Assembly (NCBI GenBank): GCA_018224345.1
Contig: JAGTUW010000012.1
Coordinates: 1 to 11,703 of the forward strand
Length of the DNA: 11,703 nucleotides
DNA from: Bacteroidota bacterium
GTDB taxonomy: Bacteria; Bacteroidota; Ignavibacteria; SZUA-365
Direction of reading: 5' to 3'
The position numbers were made by a program, and so were the translations under genes. Positions 1-7,112 of this stretch are shown piece by piece. The first letter of the stretch is position 1. The number at the start of each line of letters is the position of its first letter. The notes beneath the pieces were generated by a model, which did not search any database, was not told the origin of the DNA, and saw nothing but the letters and a program-made list of their open reading frames with translations.

Positions 1-17
1 GAATACTCCCGGGGCGG

Positions 18-1010
18 TTAAAATTGCAATACAAAAGAAAGCACGTGCGTCGGTGAAGGAGCGACGGGCTCGAGTATGAAGGCGTAATGAATGACTGGTT
101 GCATCTGTGCCAGGGGCTGGCTGATGGAAAAACCAACGGTGGGGCGCGCGTCAATGCCCTGATCCGAAAAATCGAGGCGTTCGACACCACCCCGCAGCCA
201 GATGTTGTCGACGACCGGAAATTCCACACCGATGCGGCCGAGCAGTACATCGTCAATGATTTCAAGATCCGCCGCCGCCAGGCCGTAATCGTCAGGCAGC
301 GTGTAACCAATGCCGATGCGGTATATGCGCGCGAAGGGATCCTCTGTGGCATTCCCGCGCTCCGGACCGTAGAGGTCGGACGTATCCCACTTATACTTCG
401 TAAGCAGTTCCTGCGCGACCAGGCCGACTCGCAACACGGAGGTAACGGTGTAGAGGATACCAACATCCAGACCGAAACCAGCTGAGGTCACGCCGTCATA
501 CAATCCGGAATAATAGAATTTTGCATTGAAGCCGGCAGCCATCCTGTCCGAGAAACGCGTTCCGAAATTCAATGCGAACTGATTTTCAAAGACACTGAGC
601 ATGCTCGTTTTGAAGCCGTCGCTGTCATACCCCTGAATGTTTGCATCACCGGCGTGTATCCAGGAAACAGAGATACCGGAAATGGACTGCACACCCGGTT
701 CGTCGGCATACACCCGCGCTTCGTCGTTATATATACGAATCATCTGTGTATAACCGACCTGGTTGAAGCGGCGGTCGAGTGCAAGAAATGAATAGCTCCC
801 GTGCAGAACCGATCCCTCCTGAAAAGCGCTGAGCGCAGGATTGTAATATGTGGAAATCGTACCCGTATTCACCGTGGTCATGGCGTTGCCCATACCCTGT
901 CCGCGAGCGCCGAAACCCATGCGGGTAAATGCCCCGGCTGTCCCGCTCTGCGCATACAGAGGTACGGCAGAACACAGTAACAGTAATGTGATAGTGAGTA
1001 TGTGTTTCAT
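18..1010 (-). CDS. PorV/PorQ-family outer-membrane beta-barrel protein
   Basis: A 330-residue protein with an N-terminal signal peptide: a basic start (MKH), a hydrophobic core, and an AQ-type cleavage site near residue 21. The mature N-terminus carries a run of glycines and aromatics (GFGARGQGMGNAMT) followed by a YYNPA motif near residue 56. This is the hallmark I associate with the PorV/PorQ (UPF0164-like) family, whose members are FadL-like barrels. The rest alternates polar and hydrophobic residues with many aromatics, and the chain ends in Phe, as outer-membrane barrels do. PorV proper binds and shuttles type IX secretion cargo at the outer membrane; many paralogues have no known role. 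It is the last gene of a three-gene unit, 18 bp after the secreted Asp-box protein, which fits a cargo or surface-anchoring partnership. The start is the first ATG after the upstream stop, with only a weak GGAG-like ribosome site. The family call is firm; a specific PorV function is inference. Confidence 0.8.
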   Translation of the reverse strand: MKHILTITLLLLCSAVPLYAQSGTAGAFTRMGFGARGQGMGNAMTTVNTGTISTYYNPALSAFQEGSVLHGSYSFLALDRRFNQVGYTQMIRIYNDEARVYADEPGVQSISGISVSWIHAGDANIQGYDSDGFKTSMLSVFENQFALNFGTRFSDRMAAGFNAKFYYSGLYDGVTSAGFGLDVGILYTVTSVLRVGLVAQELLTKYKWDTSDLYGPERGNATEDPFARIYRIGIGYTLPDDYGLAAADLEIIDDVLLGRIGVEFPVVDNIWLRGGVERLDFSDQGIDARPTVGFSISQPLAQMQPVIHYAFILEPVAPSPTHVLSFVLQF

Positions 1011-1028
1011 GTCGTCTCGCGCTCCCGT

Positions 1029-2615
1029 TTACTGCAATGCAATAGCTTTGATCCACACCGGACTTCCCTCATCAGCAATGACCTGTATGTAATACACACC
1101 GTTGGCCACCTGTTTCCCTTCGTTGTTCGTGCCGTCCCAGACCTCGTCATGCTCGCTGTCGGGGGTCCGGGATGCATGCTGAAGTAATGTACGCACGGGC
1201 ATCATGGCGAAGTCATAAATACGGATGGAGACCATGCCACCGGGACCTGTATGATAGCGGATACGCAGCACTTCGTCATCGGGGGCGAAAGGATTCGGGT
1301 ATGCATACGCCTCTCCGGCGATGGTCACCGCCTGCGCTGCGCGGAAGATCGTCCATTCCTGACCGAAAAACTGCATATCGTCGTCACGGGTTCGCATCAG
1401 AGCATCGGCATTGGCGACATAGACATCATCACCGATTGCGGCAACTGCATAGCATCGCTCCTCTGCAGCGATTTGCCTGCTCTGTGTATCGACGAAACGC
1501 GATACACCGACCCATCCGTACCCAGCATCATCGCTACGGTAGATACCGCTGTTCGTTGCGGCATAGACCACTTCACCCTTGAAGCCAAAATTATGTGTGA
1601 ATTCCCCGCGCAACGCTGTACGCCAGGTTTCTCCCATGTTCGTCGTGACACTGACGGCCCTGTGCTCTATCGGATTTTGCGCGTTGATCGTCGCCGCCCA
1701 TACATGGGTGACTCCACCAATGATGTTATGACCGATGGCAACGACAAAGTTACCGGATATGGGTTCGCTCTGGTTGTTGAAAGAAAATTTTCGCCAGGAA
1801 ACGCCGCCGTCGGTCGAGAGATTGATCCCGCCCGCTGTACCTACCCAGAGCGTGTCATCCCCCATGGCATGCACGGAGAACACACGGTGGTTGAGACTCT
1901 CCACCAGACCGAGGTCCGGTCGATTTACCGGGGAGAGATCAAAATCGAGTGTCTCGTCGGGTGATATCGCATCGATCTGATCGGGGGGAAGAACGACGGG
2001 AGAGAAGCTCTGTCCGCCATCGGTGGATGTGCGCAATCCGCCGGCAAAACTGGCTATGAACACGGCACGACTGGTGACGGCAATATCGTAACTGATGTTG
2101 TTGATATCCGTCGTCACAGCCAGGGCGTTGATCGTATTGTCACCATAGCTGATTTCATACGTGGACATCCCTTCTGCTTCCATCGGCTGCGGTATCACAG
2201 ACCAGGTACGACCGTAATCCATGGATACGGCGAGGCCGAGTCCTTTCGGCAATGAACCCTGATCTGTTTCTTCAGACCCTGCGAGTGACGCCCACATGAT
2301 ATGTTCGTGCGCCGCGATCCCTGCAATGGCTTCGAGGTCAAACGGTGCAGTATCCCCGAGGTGTTGCCAGGTGCCCCCCCCATCGGTAGTTACATCGAGA
2401 CCCTTCCCACCTGCAACCCACAGAGTATCTCCGCGCACATGCAGGTCAACCGCACTGTTCGACAAGGGACGGTCGTCCGGCCCGACAAGCGCCCGTTCCA
2501 GCTTCAGAGTAGTAGGGAGTTGTTGCGCTTTGATCTCAGATACATTGACGGTGAGAAGCAGCACGCCAAGAAGCGCAATTGTGTGGGAAATGATTCCGGA
2601 AGATCTGCTTTGCAT
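1029..2615 (-). CDS. Secreted Asp-box (BNR/sialidase-type repeat) protein with FlgD-like Ig C-terminal domain
   Basis: A 528-residue exported protein. Residues 1-31 form a signal peptide ending in KAQ. The body is a beta-propeller-like array with at least six Asp-box type motifs (S/T-x-D-x-G-x-T-W), for example TTDGGGTW at 76-83, then MDYGRTW, STDGGQSF, STDGGVSW, TTNMGETW and a degenerate SDDAGYGW. Such repeats occur in sialidases, photosystem assembly factors and many surface proteins, and no sialidase catalytic residues are evident, so no enzyme activity is claimed. Residues 438-528 form a FlgD-type Ig-like domain: YPNPF, then IRIYD, then VWDGTNNEGKQVANGVYY. Domains of this type end many type IX secretion cargoes. 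Its ATG overlaps the stop of the lipoprotein gene by one base (TGATG), implying translational coupling. It is followed by a PorV-like barrel. It is likely a surface-exposed or released protein; the ligand is unknown. Confidence 0.8.
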   Translation of the reverse strand: MQSRSSGIISHTIALLGVLLLTVNVSEIKAQQLPTTLKLERALVGPDDRPLSNSAVDLHVRGDTLWVAGGKGLDVTTDGGGTWQHLGDTAPFDLEAIAGIAAHEHIMWASLAGSEETDQGSLPKGLGLAVSMDYGRTWSVIPQPMEAEGMSTYEISYGDNTINALAVTTDINNISYDIAVTSRAVFIASFAGGLRTSTDGGQSFSPVVLPPDQIDAISPDETLDFDLSPVNRPDLGLVESLNHRVFSVHAMGDDTLWVGTAGGINLSTDGGVSWRKFSFNNQSEPISGNFVVAIGHNIIGGVTHVWAATINAQNPIEHRAVSVTTNMGETWRTALRGEFTHNFGFKGEVVYAATNSGIYRSDDAGYGWVGVSRFVDTQSRQIAAEERCYAVAAIGDDVYVANADALMRTRDDDMQFFGQEWTIFRAAQAVTIAGEAYAYPNPFAPDDEVLRIRYHTGPGGMVSIRIYDFAMMPVRTLLQHASRTPDSEHDEVWDGTNNEGKQVANGVYYIQVIADEGSPVWIKAIALQ

Positions 2616-3433
2616 CAGCGGACGATAAGTTTGTGGATGACGACGTTGCTGGTAAGATTCGAGTAGTCAATCGCCCTGAATTCAAAGCGATATTCGCCAT
2701 GCGGAGTAGCCGGTGGCATTTGCACGATGATGGAGAATATGCCGTCTCCGGCGATATCATCACCGGAACCGGGATTTCCGTCGTCGCGGAGGGTAAAGGG
2801 ATTGCCGGAGGAAGGCCGCCCATCAGGCAGGAAGGAGTTGAAGAAGACCTGCTTGATGTCCGCAAGGCCGCTTTCATCTCGCACTTCCGCACTCATCCTG
2901 ATATAGATTGTCTCCGCTTGCAGGTCGACTGTATCCGGGGCATTGACCGTGACGATTTCCGGCGGCCGGTTTCCGAACAGCACGCGGAATTTGGCATGGG
3001 CACTGTTGGCCGTCACACCTGACTGATCAGTCGCGATTGCGTCTATACGATACTCTCCGACATCGCCGCGTCTGCGATCGAAGGCGATGGCAGCTTCATA
3101 GACATCCCCGACCGAAGACAGCTGCAACGCCCCTTCATGCAGCACTTCCGTTCTCCCTTCGTAACGGATGCGATAGCGCAGCTCGCCGACTTCGCCCGGA
3201 TCAGACACGGTGACACGCAGCGTCAGGGGGAGAACGATCGGGTCGCTGTCGGACTTGTCCCGGCCGGGTAGCACATCGAGTGTATCGGTGTCGAAGACAT
3301 AGCCGGAGAGTTGAATACCGGTGAGAACCATTGTGCTCCGGTCGAGAACTGGATCGACAACCGCCTCATTGTCGGTACATCCTGCCAGGATGATGACAGT
3401 GCAAAGCAGGGGAAATACTGTGTTTCGAAACAT
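2615..3433 (-). CDS. Putative lipoprotein with two Ig-like extracellular domains
   Basis: A 272-residue protein with a lipoprotein signal peptide and the lipobox LAGC, so Cys19 is the predicted lipidated residue. The downstream sequence (TDNEAVVDP) is acidic and flexible. The remainder is beta-rich. Roughly residues 30-150 look like one Ig/cadherin-like domain (LRVTVSDPG, AIATDQSGVTA). About 155-272 form a second domain with an acidic glycine-rich loop (DDGNPGSGDDIAGDGIFS) of the kind that can bind calcium in extracellular anchor-type domains, ending in a YRFEFRAID strand. No catalytic motif is seen. It is the first gene of a three-gene envelope unit, preceded by a promoter and a leader hairpin, and its stop overlaps the next start by one base. 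It is probably anchored in the outer membrane as a partner of the secreted Asp-box protein. The lipoprotein call is strong; the role is unknown. Confidence 0.75.
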   Translation of the reverse strand: MFRNTVFPLLCTVIILAGCTDNEAVVDPVLDRSTMVLTGIQLSGYVFDTDTLDVLPGRDKSDSDPIVLPLTLRVTVSDPGEVGELRYRIRYEGRTEVLHEGALQLSSVGDVYEAAIAFDRRRGDVGEYRIDAIATDQSGVTANSAHAKFRVLFGNRPPEIVTVNAPDTVDLQAETIYIRMSAEVRDESGLADIKQVFFNSFLPDGRPSSGNPFTLRDDGNPGSGDDIAGDGIFSIIVQMPPATPHGEYRFEFRAIDYSNLTSNVVIHKLIVR

Positions 3434-3463
3434 GGGTACCTGTCAGATTAGCTATGTATGATG

Positions 3464-3498
3464 AAGCCGAGGCACGTCGTGGGACAGCGCCCCGGCTT
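3464..3498 (-). other. 5'-leader RNA hairpin ahead of the lipoprotein gene
   Basis: On the minus strand AAGCCGGGGC and GCCTCGGCTT form a continuous 10-bp stem with a single G-U pair and a 15-nt loop. It lies inside the predicted leader, about 30 nt before the lipoprotein ATG. No T-tract follows the stem, so it does not look like an intrinsic terminator. A role in mRNA stability or leader regulation is possible but inferred. Confidence 0.45.
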
Positions 3499-3524
3499 AC
3501 AATCACACTTTCAAGGAGGCGCTA

Positions 3525-3556
3525 TAAACTTACATTCTCTGGCCTGAAAAGTCAAT
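3525..3556 (-). promoter_or_regulatory. Predicted Bacteroidota-type promoter of the envelope operon
   Basis: On the minus strand, ATTG (3553-3556) is followed by exactly 20 bases and then TAAGTTTA (3525-3532). This is close to the Bacteroidota primary-sigma consensus TTTG-N19-21-TAnnTTTG, with one mismatch in each box. The same bases also give a TTGACT -35-like hexamer at 3550-3555. Transcription would begin near 3517, giving a leader of about 85 nt before the lipoprotein ATG. It lies between the end of the M50 protease gene and the lipoprotein gene, so the envelope unit can be transcribed independently of the upstream operon. Confidence 0.5.
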
Positions 3557-3587
3557 CGGAAATCACAGCCGGCATGATTTTTTACCC

Positions 3588-4625
3588 TCATTGGATATAA
3601 ATCGGGGCTGGTGTCATGCACAGAAAGAACAGAGTGTAGGAAAACCATCCGAGCGAGCGACGTCGCGAACCAAGTCCGGCAAACTCCTGCACTTCAGGGT
3701 GTTTCACCTTGACAAACACAAGGATGAGAAAGGCCCAGAAAAGCCAACCCGGCCAGAATGTTGCTTCAAAGTGCGGAAATGCGTCCATAATCGCAAGCGC
3801 GACCTCGGTCATTCCCAGATAATCCAGCAGTGCCGGGAGCAAGCCCATCCCGCCGAATACAGAGAGAACGATCACTGTCAATCGTCCGACATGATGTTGT
3901 TTTTCACCGAACATGGCATAGGTGATATGACCACCGTCGAGCTGTCCGGCCGGGAGAAGATTCAATGCGGTCACGAGCAGACCGAACCATCCGGTGATGA
4001 GAAACGGATAATGGTACATTTCCGTCATGGGAGGGACAAAAGCGCCGGGCTTGCTGAACAGCGTTTCCAGTGCCGAATACAGGAGCGGCGCTCCGAACGT
4101 GAGCGTCCACCCCACCTCGCCGCCGGGCGAGGACCCGGAAGAGAAATCGAAATCAGGATGGATTGCGAGAAGAAAATCCGGGCCCGGCAGTGTCATGAAC
4201 CCCGCGATGAGGACGAGCACACTGGCGACGAACCCGGCAATGGGACCTGCGATCCCGATATCGAACAATGCGGTACGATGAGGAATCGGTTCCTTGGTGC
4301 GGATGACCGCTCCGAGCGTGCCAAAATTGATGATAGCGGGCAGTGGAGGCAACGGGATGAAATACGGCAGTGTGGCGCGCACTTTGTGATGCCGTGCCGC
4401 GAAATAATGCCCGAATTCGTGACAGCCCAGAATGAACAGTGCGGAAAGACTGTACGGAAGCCCGACGGAGAAATCGGCGAGATCGAATACGCCCTGCCAC
4501 AGCATGCCCGCAATGGTCGTTGTCACGAACGTGATGACAAAGAGTGCCACATGCTTCGCGATCTGTTGCGGAGCAAGTTCCTCTTCCCTGTGAGTGTCCG
4601 TTGCCGGAGGAATACGTTCTTCCAT
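3588..4625 (-). CDS. Site-2-type intramembrane metalloprotease (peptidase family M50)
   Basis: A 345-residue polytopic membrane protein. The zinc motif HEFGH is at 69-73 in a hydrophobic segment, followed by the family signatures NFGTLGAVI (about 100-108) and AGPIAG (126-131). The third zinc ligand is Asp230 within NLLPAGQLDGGH (222-233). These give a complete M50 active site. A short hydrophilic, acidic N-terminus (residues 1-24) precedes the first membrane segment, and several hydrophobic segments follow the LDG motif. No PDZ domain is visible, unlike RseP, so it belongs to the simpler plant EGY/archaeal-like group. Such enzymes cleave transmembrane segments of anti-sigma factors or other membrane proteins; the substrate here is unknown. 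The ATG at 4625 has GAAGAAG six bases upstream. It is the last gene of the psd-to-protease run, 30 bp after the HAD phosphatase. Confidence 0.88.
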   Translation of the reverse strand: MEERIPPATDTHREEELAPQQIAKHVALFVITFVTTTIAGMLWQGVFDLADFSVGLPYSLSALFILGCHEFGHYFAARHHKVRATLPYFIPLPPLPAIINFGTLGAVIRTKEPIPHRTALFDIGIAGPIAGFVASVLVLIAGFMTLPGPDFLLAIHPDFDFSSGSSPGGEVGWTLTFGAPLLYSALETLFSKPGAFVPPMTEMYHYPFLITGWFGLLVTALNLLPAGQLDGGHITYAMFGEKQHHVGRLTVIVLSVFGGMGLLPALLDYLGMTEVALAIMDAFPHFEATFWPGWLFWAFLILVFVKVKHPEVQEFAGLGSRRRSLGWFSYTLFFLCMTPAPIYIQ

Positions 4626-4655
4626 GAATTGCTTCTTCAGATTACGGCTGTATCA

Positions 4656-5396
4656 TCAGCCTGTTGACCACAGTTGCCTGCGCAATACCCGGGCGCGTTT
4701 TCCCGGGCGCAAGGCGCGCCGGTCAATCAGGTCGGAAAGCACGTCCCGCACCGTGGTAAAGGAATAAAACCGCCGAAACGAAATATTTCGTTCCTGGCAC
4801 CAATGTTCGAGAACGCCGCGGGCGAAGACCAGATCCGCATACATGGCGGCATCATAGTCCGAAGTCCCGTCACCGACATAGACAATCAGGTCCTCATCCT
4901 GCGCGTGCAGCAACATGTGATTGCTTTTGCAGTTTGCATGTTGCGGACAGCGCTGATCGGTATATGGAAATTCGACTCGCGGTGCACCCGTCCCGAGTAT
5001 CAGCCGGTTTGCGCGGAACGGTACGTCGAGCTGCGCGCGTTGCAACATTCGCTGTATGTACGCATCGAAGCCGTCACTGAGTATCATCAGAGGATATCCA
5101 TGGTGGTCGCACCATTCGACGAAACGGGAAAAGGACGGATCCAGCGAATAGGCTTGCAGCCACTCATCGAGCACAGGACCTGTCAGACGCGGAATCGCAG
5201 CGAAGAGTCGGCGGTATGCCTCGACAGCGGTGTACGCTCCATCATGCCATCTGTGCAGGATATCGTCGAAGAGCGTTTCTCCGCAGAAGTGACGAAGCAA
5301 TGCATCGCCGATATCTGTTTCGGTCACCGTGCCGTCGAAATCCGTGAACACACGTACCGTGGGTGAAGGACGTGAGGCGAACTGTCTGTCATGCAT
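4656..5396 (-). CDS. MtnX-like HAD-IB family phosphatase
   Basis: A 246-residue soluble HAD-superfamily phosphatase. Motif I is DFDGTVT with the Asp nucleophile at 19 and acid/base Asp21. Motif II is LSDGFD (Ser107). Lys157 in NCKSNH serves as motif III. Motif IV is VGDGTSDYD (Asp176, Asp180). The Cys150/His153/Cys156 cluster before Lys157 resembles the CxxC-type cluster of MtnX-like proteins. True MtnX dephosphorylates a methionine-salvage intermediate, but no other salvage gene is here, so the substrate is left open. The same frame stays open to 5786, but that 130-residue extension is out-of-frame reading of the GatA-like gene. The ATG at 5396 sits just before the conserved domain and has an AAGG site, so it is preferred. 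It overlaps the stop of the GatA remnant by 8 bases, suggesting translational coupling. Confidence 0.85.
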   Translation of the reverse strand: MHDRQFASRPSPTVRVFTDFDGTVTETDIGDALLRHFCGETLFDDILHRWHDGAYTAVEAYRRLFAAIPRLTGPVLDEWLQAYSLDPSFSRFVEWCDHHGYPLMILSDGFDAYIQRMLQRAQLDVPFRANRLILGTGAPRVEFPYTDQRCPQHANCKSNHMLLHAQDEDLIVYVGDGTSDYDAAMYADLVFARGVLEHWCQERNISFRRFYSFTTVRDVLSDLIDRRALRPGKRARVLRRQLWSTG

Positions 5397-5838
5397 ACCT
5401 TGGCCCTTCCGCGTTTGCAGGTTCCAGTACCGCTGCAGTGGCAAAAAGCAGATCTTCGCGGAGAGCACCGGCCAACAATTGGACGGCGCGGGGCCGGCGG
5501 CTGCTATCCATTCCCACAGGGACGCTGATGGCCGGGAGTCCTGCCAGATTCGCGCCAACGAGAAACGCATCACCCCTGTACATATGTAGCGGATCGTTGG
5601 CAGACACCTCCCGCCATTCCGGTGGTGATGGCAATACAGGAAGCAGGAGAAGGTGGATCTCATTATATACGTCATCGAATGCGCTGCGGATACGCCCGCG
5701 TTCCCTCCGGGCGGGTTCGCAGATGTGTACGCGATGTTCAGCACTCGGGACTTCGCTGCTGTGAAGCACATCAACGAGTGAGGCACAGAATTCCTCCCGT
5801 GCCTCGATGGATTTCCTTATATCGGAATATGAGATCAT
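5389..5838 (-). pseudogene. gatA: Internally deleted GatA (amidotransferase subunit A) remnant
   Basis: An open frame of 149 codons from the ATG at 5838; a GTG at 5901 in the same frame would add 21 residues. From about residue 48 to the end it matches the C-terminal part of GatA/amidase proteins: an IRSAFDDVY helix, LLLLPVLPSPP, the DPLxMYxxD motif at 82-90, and NLAGLPAISVPVG at 97-109. Full GatA is about 470-490 residues. The amidase signature, with its Lys-cisSer-Ser catalytic triad, is absent. Residues 1-28 (ISYSDIRKSIEAREEFCASL) look like the usual GatA N-terminus, so the simplest reading is an in-frame deletion of the central 300 or more residues. It follows tatA and overlaps the HAD phosphatase start. 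It should be inactive as a transamidase. It could also be an assembly deletion or a retained small protein. Confidence 0.65.
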
Positions 5839-5920
5839 GTACAGCGATTCAGCACCTTCAGCGCTCCCGTTCGTCGACTGCGTGTGCGAACGGTTTGACA
5901 CAGCGGTATTGCGCTATCCT

Positions 5921-6115
5921 CTACTCTTTCTTCTTGTCTTCAATTTTCTTTTCTTCCAGGCTGATGTCCTCCTGGATATCCTTTGCCGCTTTACGGAATT
6001 CCTTGATGCCCTTGCCCAGGCCTTGCGCCAGTTCGGGAATTTTCTTGGCACCGAAGAAAACCACGACAAGCAGAATAATGATGAGAATTTCCCATCCACC
6101 GATATTGCCGAACAT
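5921..6115 (-). CDS. tatA: Twin-arginine translocase pore subunit TatA/TatE
   Basis: A 64-residue TatA-type protein. It has a short N-terminus, one transmembrane helix (about residues 8-21), then the FFGAKKIPEL hinge and an amphipathic helix (AQGLGKGIKEFRKAAKDI). A highly charged Lys/Glu-rich tail ends the protein. TatA oligomers form the inner-membrane passage for folded proteins with twin-arginine signals, together with TatC, which is not in this window. The ribosome site AGGAGG ends 4 bases before the ATG and contains part of the purQ stop codon. The spacing to the upstream purQ gene is 8 bp, so expression is tied to the purine genes. Confidence 0.93.
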   Translation of the reverse strand: MFGNIGGWEILIIILLVVVFFGAKKIPELAQGLGKGIKEFRKAAKDIQEDISLEEKKIEDKKKE

Positions 6116-6119
6116 ACGA

Positions 6120-6126
6120 CCTCCTA
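6120..6126 (-). promoter_or_regulatory. tatA Shine-Dalgarno overlapping the purQ stop
   Basis: On the minus strand the heptamer TAGGAGG includes the purQ stop TAG (6124-6126) and a full AGGAGG ribosome site, 4 bases before the tatA ATG. Ribosomes ending on purQ would sit over this site, so coupled translation is likely. Confidence 0.75.
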
Positions 6127-6843
6127 TGATGTAGTGGGCACTGTGCCCGTAATTGCGTCACGCAGGGATGTAAACACCCCGAGTCCGTCATCGCCGCCGA
6201 GGAGTTGTTCGACGACACGTTCCGGGTGCGGCATCATACCGAGCACGTTTCCGTGCCTATTGACAATGCCTGCGATATTGCCGAGGGAACCGTTTGGATT
6301 CGCTTGATCTGTGGGTTCTCCATCCACATCGACGTAGCGGAATACCACCTGATTACGCGCTTCAAGTTCCCCGAGAGTCTCCGTATCAGTATAGAAATTT
6401 CCTTCGCCATGAGCAACAGGGACAGTGAGCACCTGTCCGGCCATGAATTGCGAGGTAAAAGCCGTCTCGTTGTTTTCCACACGTAAACGCACGCTACGAC
6501 AGACAAAGCGCAACGAGTGGTTTCGCAGCAATGCACCAGGCAACAGCCCGGCTTCCGTCAGGATCTGGAAGCCGTTACAGATACCGATGACATGCCTGCC
6601 CTCGCTCGCATGACGGATCACTTCCTTCATGATCGGAGAGAAGCGTGAGATGGCACCACAGCGCAGATAATCCCCGTAGGAAAACCCGCCGGGAAGAATG
6701 ACGACATCGACATCGCCGAGATGCCCTTCCTTGTGCCAGAGAAATTCCGCCTGTTCCCCGAGCACATGCTTTACCGCGTGATAGGCATCATGATCGCAGT
6801 TGGATCCGGGAAAGACCACGACACCGAACTTCATTTTTTCCAT
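6124..6843 (-). CDS. purQ: Phosphoribosylformylglycinamidine synthase, glutaminase subunit PurQ
   Basis: A 239-residue class I glutamine amidotransferase. PurQ releases ammonia from glutamine and passes it to PurL, which makes formylglycinamidine ribonucleotide (FGAM) in step 4 of purine synthesis. Seen directly: FPGSNCD near the N-terminus (11-17), the LPGGFSYGDYLR segment at 50-61, the nucleophile Cys89 in GICNGFQ, and the catalytic pair His206/Glu208 in MPHPE. The length is typical of stand-alone PurQ. The ATG at 6843 is chosen because AGAGGGG lies just upstream. An in-frame ATG three codons later (6834) would have a poorly spaced site. It lies 9 bp after purS, giving the PurS-PurQ accessory pair; the matching small-type purL is not in the window. 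Confidence 0.96.
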   Translation of the reverse strand: MEKMKFGVVVFPGSNCDHDAYHAVKHVLGEQAEFLWHKEGHLGDVDVVILPGGFSYGDYLRCGAISRFSPIMKEVIRHASEGRHVIGICNGFQILTEAGLLPGALLRNHSLRFVCRSVRLRVENNETAFTSQFMAGQVLTVPVAHGEGNFYTDTETLGELEARNQVVFRYVDVDGEPTDQANPNGSLGNIAGIVNRHGNVLGMMPHPERVVEQLLGGDDGLGVFTSLRDAITGTVPTTS

Positions 6844-6852
6844 GCCACCCCT

Positions 6853-7101
6853 CTATGCTTCGTGCAGTTCATAACTGTAATCCTCCATCACCGGATTAGC
6901 GAGCAATTTGCCGCACGCCGCATCGACCATCTGTTCGGCGACGTCGCGTTCCGTTGCTTCGACATTCATTTCGATATACTTACCGACACGCAGACCCGAG
7001 AGCGCGGAGAAATCGAGCGACTGCAGGGCCTGCTCGATGGCCTTGCCTTCCGGGTCGAGTATCGATGGTCTGAGTCTGACAGTAATAATCGCCTTGTACA
7101 T
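6853..7101 (-). CDS. purS: Phosphoribosylformylglycinamidine synthase subunit PurS
   Basis: An 82-residue protein matching PurS in length and pattern: YKAIITVRLRPSILDPEGKAIEQAL at the N-terminus, then LRVGKYIEMNVEA, then a helix and CGKLLANPVMEDY. PurS dimers bridge PurQ and small PurL in the three-part FGAM synthase found outside the enterobacteria. It is followed 9 bp later by purQ. AAAGGA lies 6 bases upstream of the ATG. The pssA stop is 11 bp upstream, so the purine genes share a transcript with the phospholipid genes. Confidence 0.95.
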   Translation of the reverse strand: MYKAIITVRLRPSILDPEGKAIEQALQSLDFSALSGLRVGKYIEMNVEATERDVAEQMVDAACGKLLANPVMEDYSYELHEA

Positions 7102-7112
7102 GGGAAATCCTT

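Noticed and set aside
1251..1964. A 237-codon plus-strand open frame inside the Asp-box gene
   Set aside because: It is antisense to a clear repeat protein with signal peptide; the composition looks random.
3560..3583. Small hairpin with six Ts between the M50 gene and the envelope promoter
   Set aside because: The stem is only 6 A/T-rich pairs, and the T-run is on the plus strand, the wrong side for the minus-strand protease gene. It is not a convincing terminator.
3591..4667. A 358-codon plus-strand open frame covering the whole M50 protease gene
   Set aside because: It mirrors a gene with a full zinc-protease motif set, has a highly charged Cys/His/Arg-rich composition with no recognisable domain, and has no sensible ribosome site. 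It is an antisense by-product of codon bias.
4674..5366. A 230-codon plus-strand open frame inside the HAD phosphatase gene
   Set aside because: It is antisense to all four HAD motifs; no domain of its own.
5397..5786. N-terminal extension of the HAD phosphatase to 5786
   Set aside because: These 130 codons are the GatA-like gene read out of frame; the ATG at 5396 just before the DFDGTVT motif is the sensible start.
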